This document shows positions 23,732 through 34,912 of a stretch of DNA of 64,000 nucleotides, piece by piece. The position numbers and the translations under genes were made by a program. The notes below the pieces were generated by a model, which saw only the letters and a list, made by a program, of their open reading frames with translations, did no database searches and was not told where the DNA came from. Within the stretch, counting starts at the first letter, position 1. Every line of letters starts with the position of its first letter. Source of the DNA: DATMER01 sp035556715 (lineage in GTDB: Bacteria > Acidobacteriota > Thermoanaerobaculia > Multivoradales > UBA5704). The stretch spans positions 62,001 to 126,000 of the forward strand of contig DATMER010000096.1 in the NCBI GenBank assembly GCA_035556715.1, given 5' to 3'.

Positions 23732-24499
23732 ATGGCGATCCGCGTCACCATGCTCGGCAGCGGGACATCCACCGGCGTGCCGGTGATCGGGTGCCCGTGC
23801 AAGGTCTGCACGTCGGACAACCCGCGCAACCGGCGGTGGCGGCCGGGGCTCAAGCTGGAGATCAACGGCTGCATCGCCCTGGTGGACACCTCCACCGACC
23901 TGCGGGAGCAGGCCCTGCGCTTCGGCCTGCCGCGGCTCGATGCCATCCTCTTCACCCACGCCCACGCCGACCACATCTTCGGGCTCGACGACGTCCGGAT
24001 CTTCAACTTCCGCCAGCGCTCGCCCATCCCCTGCTACGGCTCGGACCTGACGCTCCAGGCCATCCGGCGCATCTTCTCCTATGTGTTCGAGGAGACCCAG
24101 GCGGGCGGCGGCAAGCCGCAGCTCGACCTGATCGGGATTCGCGAGCCGTTCCGGCTCCTGGGACGGGAGATCGTGCCCGTCCCGGTCTGGCACGGGGACC
24201 TGGAGGTCTTCGGCTACCGGATCGGGAGCTTCGCCTATGTGACCGACTGCAACCGCATCCCGGAGGAGAGCCTGGAACTGCTCGACGGGGTCGAGACCCT
24301 GATCCTCGACGCCCTCCGCTACCGGCCGCACTCGACCCACTTCTCGGTGGAAGAGGCGATTGCCGTGGCGGAGCGGATCGGATCGTCGCGGACCATCTTC
24401 ACCCACCTTGCCCACGAGATCGACTACGGTGCCCCCGCGGTGCCGTTTCCGCCGGGGATGGAGTTCGGATATGACGGGCTCGTCTTCGAAGTCGATTGA
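23732..24499 (+). CDS. MBL-fold metal-dependent hydrolase (PhnP-like)
   Basis: A 255-residue metallo-beta-lactamase-fold hydrolase. It starts MAIRVTMLGSGTSTGVPVIGCPC with two Cys (CPCKVC) as in the PhnP/RNase Z-like group. The metal motif is THAHADHIFGLDD, followed by the late His residues in WHGDLEVFGYRIG, DALRYRPHSTHFSVEEA and FTHLAHEIDY. PhnP hydrolyses cyclic phosphodiesters; many homologues are of unknown specificity. Its last 29 nt overlap the aroA start, so the pair is co-expressed. Confidence 0.85.
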   Translation: MAIRVTMLGSGTSTGVPVIGCPCKVCTSDNPRNRRWRPGLKLEINGCIALVDTSTDLREQALRFGLPRLDAILFTHAHADHIFGLDDVRIFNFRQRSPIPCYGSDLTLQAIRRIFSYVFEETQAGGGKPQLDLIGIREPFRLLGREIVPVPVWHGDLEVFGYRIGSFAYVTDCNRIPEESLELLDGVETLILDALRYRPHSTHFSVEEAIAVAERIGSSRTIFTHLAHEIDYGAPAVPFPPGMEFGYDGLVFEVD

Positions 24500-25760
24500 A
24501 GTTGTCAGCGGCCGGAAGGTCTCCGGCCGGCTGCGGGTTCCCTCGTCCAAGAGCCTGAGCCACCGCTGGCTCAACCTGGCGCTGCTCTCGCGCCGGCCCA
24601 TGGTGGTCGAGCGCCCTCTCGTCGCCGAGGACATCCATCTCTTCCTCGCGGCTCTCGGACGCTGCGGGTTCCGGGTGGAGGAGAGGGGGGACGACGTCCA
24701 CCTGCAGCCCTGCGAGCCTCCGGAAGGAGAAGTCGAGGTTTTCTGCGGCAACGCCGGGACCATGCTCCGCTTCCTGGTGGCGACTTTCACGGTCGTGCCG
24801 GGCCGCTGGCGGCTGGACGGTGTCCCGCGCCTGAGGGAGCGTCCGGTCGGCCCCCTGGTCGAATCGCTGCGGCGGCTCGGAGCGCGGATCGAGTATCTCG
24901 GCGCGGAAGGGTTCATCCCGCTGCGGATCGAGGGCGCCACGCTCGGGGCGGGCACGACCTTCCTGGACGCGGGGGAGTCGAGCCAGTACCTCTCCGCGAT
25001 CCTGATGGCGGCTCTGCGGGCGCCGGGAGAGGTGACGGTCGAGGTCGGCTCCCTGACTTCCGGTCCCTATGTCGATGTCACCCTCGGGGTGACGGAGGCC
25101 GCGGGCGGACGGATCGAGCGCCTGGGGGAGAAGCTCTGGCGGGTGCATCCGTCCGACCTGCGCATCGACCGCGCCCGGGTGGAGGGGGACTGGTCCGCGG
25201 CCTGCTATCCGGCTGCCGCGGCCGCCCTCACGGGCGGTACGGTGGTGCTCGAAGGGCTTGCCCGCGACTCCCGCCAGGGGGACCGGGGCTTCCTGGATCT
25301 CCTGCTGCAAATGGGCGCCGAGGCCGACTGGAGCGGGGACGAGTTGGAGGTCCGTGGAACGGGGAAGCTGAAAGGCGTGGCGGCCGACCTCTCGACCATG
25401 CCCGACCAGGTGCCCACCCTCGCCGCGCTGGGACCCTTCGCCGAGGGAGAGACCCACATTTTCAACGTGGCCCACCTCCGCATCAAGGAGAGCGACCGGC
25501 TGGAAGCCATGGCCACCGAGCTGCGCAAGATCGGCGCCGAGGTGGACGAGGGTCGGGACAGCCTCCGCATTCCCGGTATCTGGGGTCGGGCCACCCCGCC
25601 GGACGGCGCCGTCCTCATCGATCCAAGGGGCGACCACCGGATCGCCATGAGCCTGGCCCTCGCCGGATTGTGCCGGCCAGGAGTCGTTGTCGGTTCTCCC
25701 GAAGTCGTGTCGAAGTCCTACCCGGGGTTCTGGAAAGATCTGGAGATGCTCCTGGCCTAG
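24471..25760 (+). CDS. aroA: 3-phosphoshikimate 1-carboxyvinyltransferase (EPSP synthase)
   Basis: A 429-residue EPSP synthase joining shikimate 3-phosphate and phosphoenolpyruvate in chorismate synthesis. Signatures are VPSSKSLSHRWLNLA at the N-terminus, GNAGTMLRFL (PEP-binding loop), DAGESSQYLSAILMAAL, GDWSAACYP, RIKESDRLEAMATEL and DPRGDHRIAMSLALAG. The GNAGTMLRF loop has Ala after Asn-x as in glyphosate-sensitive type I enzymes, though sensitivity cannot be predicted from this alone. ATG 24471 lies inside the preceding gene; upstream in-frame sequence belongs to that gene. Confidence 0.95.
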   Translation: MTGSSSKSIEVVSGRKVSGRLRVPSSKSLSHRWLNLALLSRRPMVVERPLVAEDIHLFLAALGRCGFRVEERGDDVHLQPCEPPEGEVEVFCGNAGTMLRFLVATFTVVPGRWRLDGVPRLRERPVGPLVESLRRLGARIEYLGAEGFIPLRIEGATLGAGTTFLDAGESSQYLSAILMAALRAPGEVTVEVGSLTSGPYVDVTLGVTEAAGGRIERLGEKLWRVHPSDLRIDRARVEGDWSAACYPAAAAALTGGTVVLEGLARDSRQGDRGFLDLLLQMGAEADWSGDELEVRGTGKLKGVAADLSTMPDQVPTLAALGPFAEGETHIFNVAHLRIKESDRLEAMATELRKIGAEVDEGRDSLRIPGIWGRATPPDGAVLIDPRGDHRIAMSLALAGLCRPGVVVGSPEVVSKSYPGFWKDLEMLLA

Positions 25761-25781
25761 CCAAACCCGTCCGTCTGGTTG

Positions 25782-25862
25782 TTTTCCCTGGGAGCGCCGG
25801 CATCCCTGCCGGCATTTTTTCCTGACAACGGCCGGCAGGGATGCCGGCGCTCCCAGGGAAAA
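25782..25862. terminator. Perfect 32-bp inverted repeat after aroA (terminator-like/REP-like)
   Basis: Arms 25782-25813 and 25831-25862 are exact reverse complements of 32 nt, with a 17-nt loop. The arms begin TTTTCCCTGGG and contain GCCGGCATCCC. A TTTTTT run opens the loop. Being symmetric, it could end transcription from either side, or be a mobile extragenic palindrome inserted after aroA. Confidence 0.65.
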
Positions 25863-25863
25863 G

Positions 25864-26065
25864 AGTCAGTCCGAGGAGATCAGGAGCCGTCCGGAGTCGC
25901 TTGGAACGGCTCTGAGCGCTTTTGAGCCTCTCTGACGGATTCGGAACGGCTCGAAAGTTTCCGATCCGTTCCAGGATGCTCGGAACGGCTCCAAAATCTT
26001 TCGGATCGCTTCAAAATTCTTCGGAATCGCTCCGGGATTGCTCCGGAGGGTTACTCCCGTTCCGG
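25864..26065. repeat. Periodic array B: GAACGGCTC-type motif about every 20 bp
   Basis: Rows of 20 nt (sometimes 19 or 21) start near 25864, 25884, 25904, 25924, 25944, 25964, 25983, 26004, 26024 and 26045. The clearest copies read GAACGGCTC at 25904, 25944 and 25983; others are diverged (GATCGCTTC, GAATCGCTC). A weaker 10-nt sub-period is also visible. The array starts at the 32-bp inverted repeat and ends over the likely promoter of the downstream sigma-54 activator. Together with that palindrome it accounts for the 361-bp gap before 26122. Confidence 0.65.
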
Positions 26066-26079
26066 TTCTGCGGTAAGAT
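26051..26079 (+). promoter_or_regulatory. Possible promoter of the sigma-54 activator gene
   Basis: TTACTC at 26051-26056 and TAAGAT at 26074-26079 are 17 nt apart. The -35 match is weak. The site overlaps the last row of array B, which would place the array directly at the promoter. Confidence 0.35.
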
Positions 26080-26121
26080 CCGCGTCCGCATGCTCTCCAT
26101 CCATGTCGAGATGCTCCCCGG

Positions 26122-29100
26122 ATGAGCCCGGCCCGGCGGGTCGTGCATCCGTCCCTGGAGCCTGACACCAGGTCGATGCCCCTGGCTGCCGCGCGGCTCA
26201 CCGGCCAGCAGCGGATCGCTGTGCTCCTCCAGGCCGCGGGCCTCCTCTCCCTGCTCGACCGCGCCGGATGGGCCGTGCCCGACTGGGCCGCTGCGCGGGT
26301 CACCTCCGAAGGGCGGCTCGTGGTCCCGGATGCGGCCCCCGGCCTCTCCGAGCGGCATGCCCAGGAGATCCTGCGGGAGCTCCTCGGACGCCTGTTCCGC
26401 TACGAGGGGAGCGCTGCGCTGACCGGGAAGGGTCTGGCCCGCCGGGCCGCCCGGTTGCTCCTCGACCGCTGGTTCCAGTCGCTCGCCCCTCTGTCTCCGG
26501 ACGAGGCGGTCTCCCAGATCCTGGGCGACGCTCCCTTCCTCTGGGAGCCGGCTTTCGCGGAGGCTCGGGCGGCGCTATGCGGCGAGCTGGATGATGGCGA
26601 GGAAGACCGCGAGAGGGTCCGCTTCTGGGTGGCGGGGCCGCGGCCGTTCCGGCTCCGTCTTCTGTCCCGCCGCCGGAGCGCCGCTGAGCTGCGGGAGCTG
26701 CTCGCCGGCGACGGAGCGCGGAGGCTGTGGGAGGGTGAAGAGAAGGAAGACCGGGTCGATATGGCCGGCGCGCTCGCGGACCGGGGCCGGACCGAGGCGG
26801 CCCTCACCACCCTCGACGGATTGCGCTCGGCCGGAGCGGAGACGGTGCGGGCGCGCTGCCAGCTCCACCTCGGACAGCTCGGTGCCGTCCGGGCGACTCT
26901 CCGCCGGCTGGAAGCCGAGCCGCTGACGCCGGAGCAGGCCGTCGAGCTGGCCGAGATCGCCGCTCGCGTCCTCGCCAACGGCGGGGATGCCGACCGCGCC
27001 GAGCCCTGGATCGCCAAGGCGCTCGAAGCCGGCGGCGCGATCGGAGGCCGGGCCGGCCTGGCCGCGGCCCTGGCCGCGTGGGACCGGGACGACCTTCCCG
27101 AAATGGACCGCTGGCTGGAAGCCACCCGGCCGGCCTGCCAGGAGCCGGCGGTCGCCTGGCGCTGGCACCACGCCCGTGCCCTGCGCGCCATGCGCGAAGG
27201 CGGCCAGGGAGAGGAGGTCGCCGCGAACGTCGCCCGGGCCATCCGGGTGGGTCGGCGGACCCTCACCCGGCACGAGGCCGCCGGCCTGTGGAACGACCTC
27301 GGCATCGGCCGGACCCAGCTCGGGGACCTGGCCGCAGCCGAGCGCGCCTTCCTCCACGCGGCCCGTCTCCTGGAGCCCTGCGACGGACCGCGGAAGATCA
27401 CGCTCGCCCTCCCCAACCTCGCCGAGATCCGGTTGCGCCGGGGACGGCTCACCGGCGTCCGGGAGATCCTGGAGAGGACCACCGAGGAGAACCGGCTCGC
27501 GGGCAACCTCCGAGGCCTGGCGCAGGACACCGGGCTCCGCGCCCGTTTCGAGCTGACGCTGGGACGCGCCGAGGCCGCTCTGGCCCTCTGCCGCGAGGCT
27601 GCCCTGGCCATGAGCTGGGATGCCGAGGTGTTCCACCTGCTCGCCGCCCGCGCCCTCGGCTGGCTCTGCCGTCCGGAGGAGGCCGCGGCCGAGCTGTCTC
27701 TCGTGGATACCTTCGAAGCGCTGGAGCCCGAGGAGCGGCCCGCGGTTCGGGCTCACGCCGGAGACAGGGAGGGCGCTGTGCGGGAGGCGGAGGGCACACC
27801 GTTTCACCCGCTCTGGCTCGGCGTGCTGACCGGCCAGCCCCTTCCCCTGGATGCGTGGGAGGCGCTCTCGCCGCTGGAGCCGTACCGGGCAGCGCGCCTG
27901 GTCTTCGATCTCGACCTCCTCCAGGGCTGCGTCCCCTCTCCCTGGCTGCGGACCGCCGCGGCGACCCTTCGGAAGATCGGCGCCATCGCCCCGGCCGAGC
28001 GGCTGGAGGCCCGCGACCAGGGACCGTGGCACGCCCTGGCAACCTATCTCTCCAAGCCGCAGGGGGACCCGGACGCCCTCGCTCAATTGATCGATCAGAT
28101 CGGGCCTCCGGACGATGCCCGGACCCGCGTGCTCGCAGCCCTCGCCGCCGTCGCCGCCCGTGAAAACGCTCCGCGCAGGGAAGAAAGGCGCGCCGTTCCG
28201 GCGGGAGAGATGATCGGTGAGAGCCCGGCTTTCCATGCCGTTCTCGAACGGATCGCGAGCCTCGCTCCCGGAGACCTTTCCATGCTCATCCTGGGCGAGA
28301 GCGGCACGGGCAAGGAGCTGGTGGCCCGGCGCATCCATCGCTCGAGCGCCCGCGCCAAGGCACCTTTCGTGGCCGTGAACTGCGCGGCGTTGTCAGAGAC
28401 ATTGATCCTTTCCGACCTCTTCGGCCATGCTCGGGGCGCGTTCACCGGCGCGGACCGCAGCCGCCAGGGTGTGTTCGAATCCGCCAACGGCGGCACCGTG
28501 CTCCTGGACGAGATCGGCGATCTTCCACTCTCGGCGCAGGGGCTTTTGTTGCGCTTCCTGCAGGAAGGAGAGGTGCGCCCGCTGGGCGAGACGCTGCCGC
28601 GCAAGGTCAACGTGCGGGTGCTCGCGGCCACCCACCGCGACCTCGGCACGATGGTCAGCGAGAAAACCTTCCGGCAGGATCTTTACTACAGGCTCAAGGG
28701 CGGGAGCGTGTCATTGCCCCCGTTGCGCGACAGGGGAGAGGACGTGCTGCTCCTCGCCGAACGCTTCCTTTTACATCGGCCACGCCCGCTCCATCTCTCT
28801 CGCGAAGCGCGCTCTCTCCTGCTCGCGCATCCCTGGCCCGGCAACATCCGCGAGCTCCAGAACGTGCTGAGCGTGGCCGCGGCCCTGGCCGGCGGCAATG
28901 GCGGCGATGGTGGCAATGGTGTGATCGAGCCCCGGCACCTCGAGCTGCCGCAGGCGAGAGAGGCTCCCGAGGGCTCCTATCATCAGCAGGTAGAAGCGCT
29001 ACGACGACGATTGATCACCGAGGCGCTTGCGGCCTGCGGCGGCAATCACGCCGAAGCCGCGCGCCGTCTCGGGCTCTCGCGGCAATCGATCTCTTATCTG

Positions 29101-29124
29101 ATCCGGCAGCTCAGACTGGGTTAG
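26122..29124 (+). CDS. Sigma-54-dependent transcriptional activator with long helical-repeat N-terminus
   Basis: A 1000-residue enhancer-binding protein. Residues 1 to about 690 are helical and Ala/Leu/Arg-rich, with TPR-like pairs (for example LWNDLGIGRTQLGDLAAAERAFLHAARLL). No receiver, GAF or PAS domain is seen. The AAA+ domain (about 695-930) has Walker A GESGTGKE, the sigma-54-contacting GAFTGA loop in HARGAFTGADRS, Walker B GGTVLLDEIGD and the LPRKVNVRVLAATHRDL sensor. A Fis-type HTH ends the protein (NHAEAARRLGLSRQSISYLIRQL). It should drive open-complex formation at sigma-54 promoters, with activity gated through the N-terminus. Its 3' end overlaps convergent msrC by 14 nt. Confidence 0.9.
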   Translation: MSPARRVVHPSLEPDTRSMPLAAARLTGQQRIAVLLQAAGLLSLLDRAGWAVPDWAAARVTSEGRLVVPDAAPGLSERHAQEILRELLGRLFRYEGSAALTGKGLARRAARLLLDRWFQSLAPLSPDEAVSQILGDAPFLWEPAFAEARAALCGELDDGEEDRERVRFWVAGPRPFRLRLLSRRRSAAELRELLAGDGARRLWEGEEKEDRVDMAGALADRGRTEAALTTLDGLRSAGAETVRARCQLHLGQLGAVRATLRRLEAEPLTPEQAVELAEIAARVLANGGDADRAEPWIAKALEAGGAIGGRAGLAAALAAWDRDDLPEMDRWLEATRPACQEPAVAWRWHHARALRAMREGGQGEEVAANVARAIRVGRRTLTRHEAAGLWNDLGIGRTQLGDLAAAERAFLHAARLLEPCDGPRKITLALPNLAEIRLRRGRLTGVREILERTTEENRLAGNLRGLAQDTGLRARFELTLGRAEAALALCREAALAMSWDAEVFHLLAARALGWLCRPEEAAAELSLVDTFEALEPEERPAVRAHAGDREGAVREAEGTPFHPLWLGVLTGQPLPLDAWEALSPLEPYRAARLVFDLDLLQGCVPSPWLRTAAATLRKIGAIAPAERLEARDQGPWHALATYLSKPQGDPDALAQLIDQIGPPDDARTRVLAALAAVAARENAPRREERRAVPAGEMIGESPAFHAVLERIASLAPGDLSMLILGESGTGKELVARRIHRSSARAKAPFVAVNCAALSETLILSDLFGHARGAFTGADRSRQGVFESANGGTVLLDEIGDLPLSAQGLLLRFLQEGEVRPLGETLPRKVNVRVLAATHRDLGTMVSEKTFRQDLYYRLKGGSVSLPPLRDRGEDVLLLAERFLLHRPRPLHLSREARSLLLAHPWPGNIRELQNVLSVAAALAGGNGGDGGNGVIEPRHLELPQAREAPEGSYHQQVEALRRRLITEALAACGGNHAEAARRLGLSRQSISYLIRQLRLG

Positions 29125-29614
29125 CGAGCGGCGTGAAATCCTCTCGCATGCAGGGGCGAAGAATCTCCGCGATCCGCTCCAGCTCTTCGCGGTCCACCTC
29201 GTCGAAGGCCCCGGGTTGGTGCGAATCGAGGTCGAGCACGGCCACCAGCCGGCCTTCCGGATCGTAGATCGGGACCACGATCTCGGAGCGCGCCGCGGAA
29301 TCGCAGGCGATGTGACCGGGAAAAGCGTGCACGTCGGGCACGACCTGGGTTCTTCTTTCGCGCGCGGCGGCGCCGCAGACACCCCGATCGAACGGGATCT
29401 CCAGGCAGCCGAGCGGACCCTGATAGGGGCCTATCCGCATCAATCCCGGCGCCACGACGCGATAAAAACCGGTCCAACTGGAATGAGGGAGCTTTGCGTG
29501 GAGCAGGCACGCGCTCGACGCCATCGCCGCGATGGGATCGGCGAGGCCCTCCAGCACCGCTTGCAACTCCACAAAGACTTCGCGATAAAGCTCTTGTTTT
29601 TGACGGCTGTCCAT
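29111..29614 (-). CDS. msrC: Free methionine-(R)-sulfoxide reductase (GAF domain)
   Basis: A 167-residue GAF-domain enzyme of the fRMsr family, reducing free methionine R-sulfoxide. The characteristic blocks are WTGFYRV, GPYQGPLGCLEIPFDRGVCGAAARERRT, VPDVHAFPGHIACDSAARSEIVVPI and a C-terminal GVLDLDS-like strand (AVLDLDSHQPGAFDEVD). Three Cys occupy the catalytic/resolving positions (about 69, 79 and 103). Cytoplasmic oxidative-stress repair. ATG at 29612-29614. It faces the tandem-HTH gene divergently across a 122-nt gap. Confidence 0.92.
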   Translation of the reverse strand: MDSRQKQELYREVFVELQAVLEGLADPIAAMASSACLLHAKLPHSSWTGFYRVVAPGLMRIGPYQGPLGCLEIPFDRGVCGAAARERRTQVVPDVHAFPGHIACDSAARSEIVVPIYDPEGRLVAVLDLDSHQPGAFDEVDREELERIAEILRPCMREDFTPLANPV

Positions 29615-29645
29615 GGGGAGATTCTATGATTTTTTTCGATTCAGG

Positions 29646-29674
29646 TTGACATTGGACCGTCTCTTTTTGATAAT
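29646..29674 (+). promoter_or_regulatory. Sigma-70 promoter of the tandem-HTH gene
   Basis: A perfect TTGACA (29646-29651), a 17-nt spacer and GATAAT (29669-29674). It is among the best consensus promoters in the window and would give a roughly 55-nt leader before ATG 29737. GGAGG at 29721-29725 is the ribosome site. This implies strong constitutive expression unless repressed. Confidence 0.75.
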
Positions 29675-29736
29675 GAGCACGAATCTGATGGGGTATCTCC
29701 CCTTTTTCCATCAAAAACCAGGAGGCAAAGGCGCCA

Positions 29737-30525
29737 ATGGCAGAATCCGAGAACGCACAGAACAAGCTCTATACCCTCTCCGAAATTTCCCAGCGTACAG
29801 GCATCTCGATGCCCACCCTCCAGCGTTACAAGAAGCTTTACCAGGGCCGCATCCCTTCCGAAGGCAAGGGGCGCAAGCAGCGCTATCCCGAGTCGGCTCT
29901 CCCGGTCTTTGAAGAGCTGAAGGTCGAGAACGCGGGCCGGCGCGGCCGGCCGCGCAAGGATGCTTCGGCTCCGCGCCCCGCTGCCGGCGGTGCGCGCCGT
30001 GGACGGAAGCCGGCGGCGGCTCCTGTCTCTGCCAAGCGTGCCGGTGGCCGCAAGGCTGCTGGCGCGGCGAAACCGGCGCCTGCGGCCGCGCGTCGTGGCG
30101 GCCGCAAGGCTGCAGCTGCTTCTGCTTCTGGTGGTGGCCGCGCCCAGCGCTCCGGCAATCTTCTGACGCTCACGCAGGTCAGCGAGCAGACCGGAATCTC
30201 CTATCCCACTCTGGTCCGCTACGTGCGGGTGCACAGCAACAAGCTGCCTTCCGAGGGCACGGGCCGCTCCCGCCGCTTCCATCCCGAAGCGGTCGACGTG
30301 TTCCGCCAGCTCCGCTCGGAGAGCGGCCGTGGCGGCCGCAAGCCCGCCGCTGCCAAGACCGGCCGCGGTCCTGGCCGTCCGCGCGGTACCGCCCGCGCCG
30401 CCGCGGCGAGCGGTGCCAAGGATCCCGGGACCTCGAACCGGCTCAAGGCTCTCGAAAGGGCGCAGCAGGACCTCGAGAAGAGGTTCCGCGGCTTCGTGCA
30501 GAGCCTGCAGAAACTGTTCCGGTAA
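29737..30525 (+). CDS. Tandem MerR-type HTH protein with AT-hook/basic linkers (nucleoid-like)
   Basis: A 262-residue basic protein with two copies of a winged HTH of the MerR/excisionase kind. Copy 1 spans about 8-62 (LYTLSEISQRTGISMPTLQRYKK) and copy 2 about 144-197 (LLTLTQVSEQTGISYPTLVRYVR). Each is followed by a similar IPSEGKGRKQRY or LPSEGTGRSRRF wing. The linker (about 65-140) and the segment after copy 2 are Ala/Lys/Arg/Gly-rich with AT-hook cores GRPRK and GRPRG. A short C-terminal coiled coil (RLKALERAQQDLEKRFRGFVQSLQKLF) could dimerise it. Strong own promoter and terminator. It may be an abundant DNA-organising or multi-site regulator; this is inference. Confidence 0.8.
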   Translation: MAESENAQNKLYTLSEISQRTGISMPTLQRYKKLYQGRIPSEGKGRKQRYPESALPVFEELKVENAGRRGRPRKDASAPRPAAGGARRGRKPAAAPVSAKRAGGRKAAGAAKPAPAAARRGGRKAAAASASGGGRAQRSGNLLTLTQVSEQTGISYPTLVRYVRVHSNKLPSEGTGRSRRFHPEAVDVFRQLRSESGRGGRKPAAAKTGRGPGRPRGTARAAAASGAKDPGTSNRLKALERAQQDLEKRFRGFVQSLQKLFR

Positions 30526-30550
30526 AATTTCCCCTCACCCTTGGAGCAAT

Positions 30551-30579
30551 CGAAAGCCCCGGCCTCGCCGGGGCTTTCG
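30551..30579 (+). terminator. Hairpin terminator after the tandem-HTH gene
   Basis: A 13-bp perfect stem (30551-30563 with 30567-30579) and a 3-nt loop. The stem is flanked by AAA on the left and TTT on the right, so it could serve both this gene and the convergent thiL. Confidence 0.75.
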
Positions 30580-30584
30580 TACTT

Positions 30585-31516
30585 TCAGGCCAGGTGATCC
30601 CATCCCGTCGCGGGCAGGCGCCGGCGGCGTCCTTCGCGAATCCATTCAATCTTCTTATTTCGCAGGATCGTGCCGATTCTCCGGCAAGCGAAGGAATCGG
30701 GAGGATAGACGTCGGGAGGCAGCGTGAAGAGCAGGACGTAATCCTCTCCGCCGCCGAGCGCGAGCTCGAATGGATCGGCGTCGAGGACCTTGCAGAGATC
30801 AAAGAACCGATCTGGCCAAGGGAGCACTTCCGCATCGATTACCGCTCCCGCCCCGCTCTCCCGGCAGAGACGGTGAAGGTCGAGAGCGAGGCCGTCGGAA
30901 ACATCCATGGCCGCTCCTTCGCTCTGCCGCCCCAGCCATGCTCCCAACTCAATTTGCGGCACGGGAAGGAGGTGACGTCGAACCGCTCGGCGCGCCGCGG
31001 TGCGGAGCCGCGAGGGATGGGTCGCGCCGCGAGCGATCAGGATCCGTCCGGCGGCGGACTCTCCCACCGTCCCACCCAACCACAGGCCGTGACCAGGTTT
31101 CGCGCCGTTCCGGTGCAGCCAGCGCCCTCCCTCCGGTTTCGTTCCGATCAAGGTGAGCGTCGCCACGACCTGATCACAGCGCGAGAGATCACCGCCCGCG
31201 AGCGTCACGTTCCAGCGGCGGCAGGCCTCGACGAACGAGCGGAAGAACCGGTCGTGATCGAAACCGCCCGGAGCGGACAGGGCAAGGAAGGCATGGGCGG
31301 GCTCTGCTCCCATCGCGGCCAGATCCGACATATTGACGGCGAGCAGCCGCCGTGCCACCTGCGCGGGGTCGAGGTCCGGGACGAAGTGGACGCCGGAGAT
31401 CTGGCTATCCACGGTCACCGCGACCTCGCCTTGCAGGGCGAGGATCGCGGCATCGTCTCCGATCGGGGAAGAGGAACCGAGCCGCGAGCGCAGCCGGCCG
31501 AGTAAGCGGTCTTCGA

Positions 31517-31520
<4 letters not shown>
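30585..31520 (-). CDS. thiL: Thiamine-monophosphate kinase
   Basis: A 311-residue ThiL of normal length, phosphorylating thiamine monophosphate to thiamine diphosphate. The PurM-like fold shows SPIGDDAAIL near residues 18-27, then TVDSQISGVHF, NMSDLAAMGAEPAHAFLALSAP, the GGDLSRCDQVVATLT glycine loop and AMDVSDGLALDLHRLC. ALGGGEDYVLLFTLP is in the C-terminal half. ATG at 31518-31520 overlaps the lon stop by 4 nt. No thi-box riboswitch is seen, as expected for an internal operon gene. Confidence 0.95.
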
Positions 31521-33918
<2,398 letters not shown>

Positions 33919-33922
<4 letters not shown>

Positions 33923-34395
33923 TCCACGGAGCCCTCGCTGGGTCCCTCGATCTCCTCAATATGCAATACGCGAGCCTCTTGCCGCTTGTCCTGGATCTTC
34001 GGGAACTCGATCGTCAGGAGGCCGTCGGCAAGGCTCGCGGTCCCCTGATGTGTATTGACCGGAGAGAACAGATGGATTTCACGGGAGAAGCGGCCGTGGC
34101 CCCGTTCCATGCAATGAAACTTGATCCGCTGGGCCCCGGGGCGCGGCGTCGACTTGGTGCCGGAGAGGGTCACCAGGGTCCCGCGCACGGTCACCTGGAG
34201 GTCGGACGCGGCCAGGCCGGGCAGCTCGGCGAGGATCGTCACCGAGGCCGGGGTCTCGACCACGTCAATGGAGGGATGCCACTCGCCGCCGGAGGGGAGG
34301 CTGCCTTCGCTGAGCTTGACAGCCTCCTGGAAGAGGCGGTCGACCTCGGCCTGGAAGCGGGAGAGGAAGAACAGGGAGGCATACCTTGCGCCCAT
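33919..34395 (-). CDS. Hsp20/alpha-crystallin small heat-shock protein
   Basis: A 158-residue small heat-shock protein. The alpha-crystallin domain spans about 42-140: HPSIDVVETPASVTILAELPGL opens it, and IKFHCMERGHGRFSREIHL plus DGLLTIEFPK form the later strands. The N-terminal part is helical (LSRFQAEVDRLFQEAVKL), and an IxI-like LHIEEIEG tail is present. It holds unfolded proteins for refolding by DnaK or degradation by Lon. Lies 3 nt after nrdR and overlaps lon by 4 nt. Confidence 0.93.
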
Positions 34396-34398
34396 GGG

Positions 34399-34887
<489 letters not shown>

Positions 34888-34912
34888 CGCTTCGCGGGAG
34901 CCGGCATCGCGG

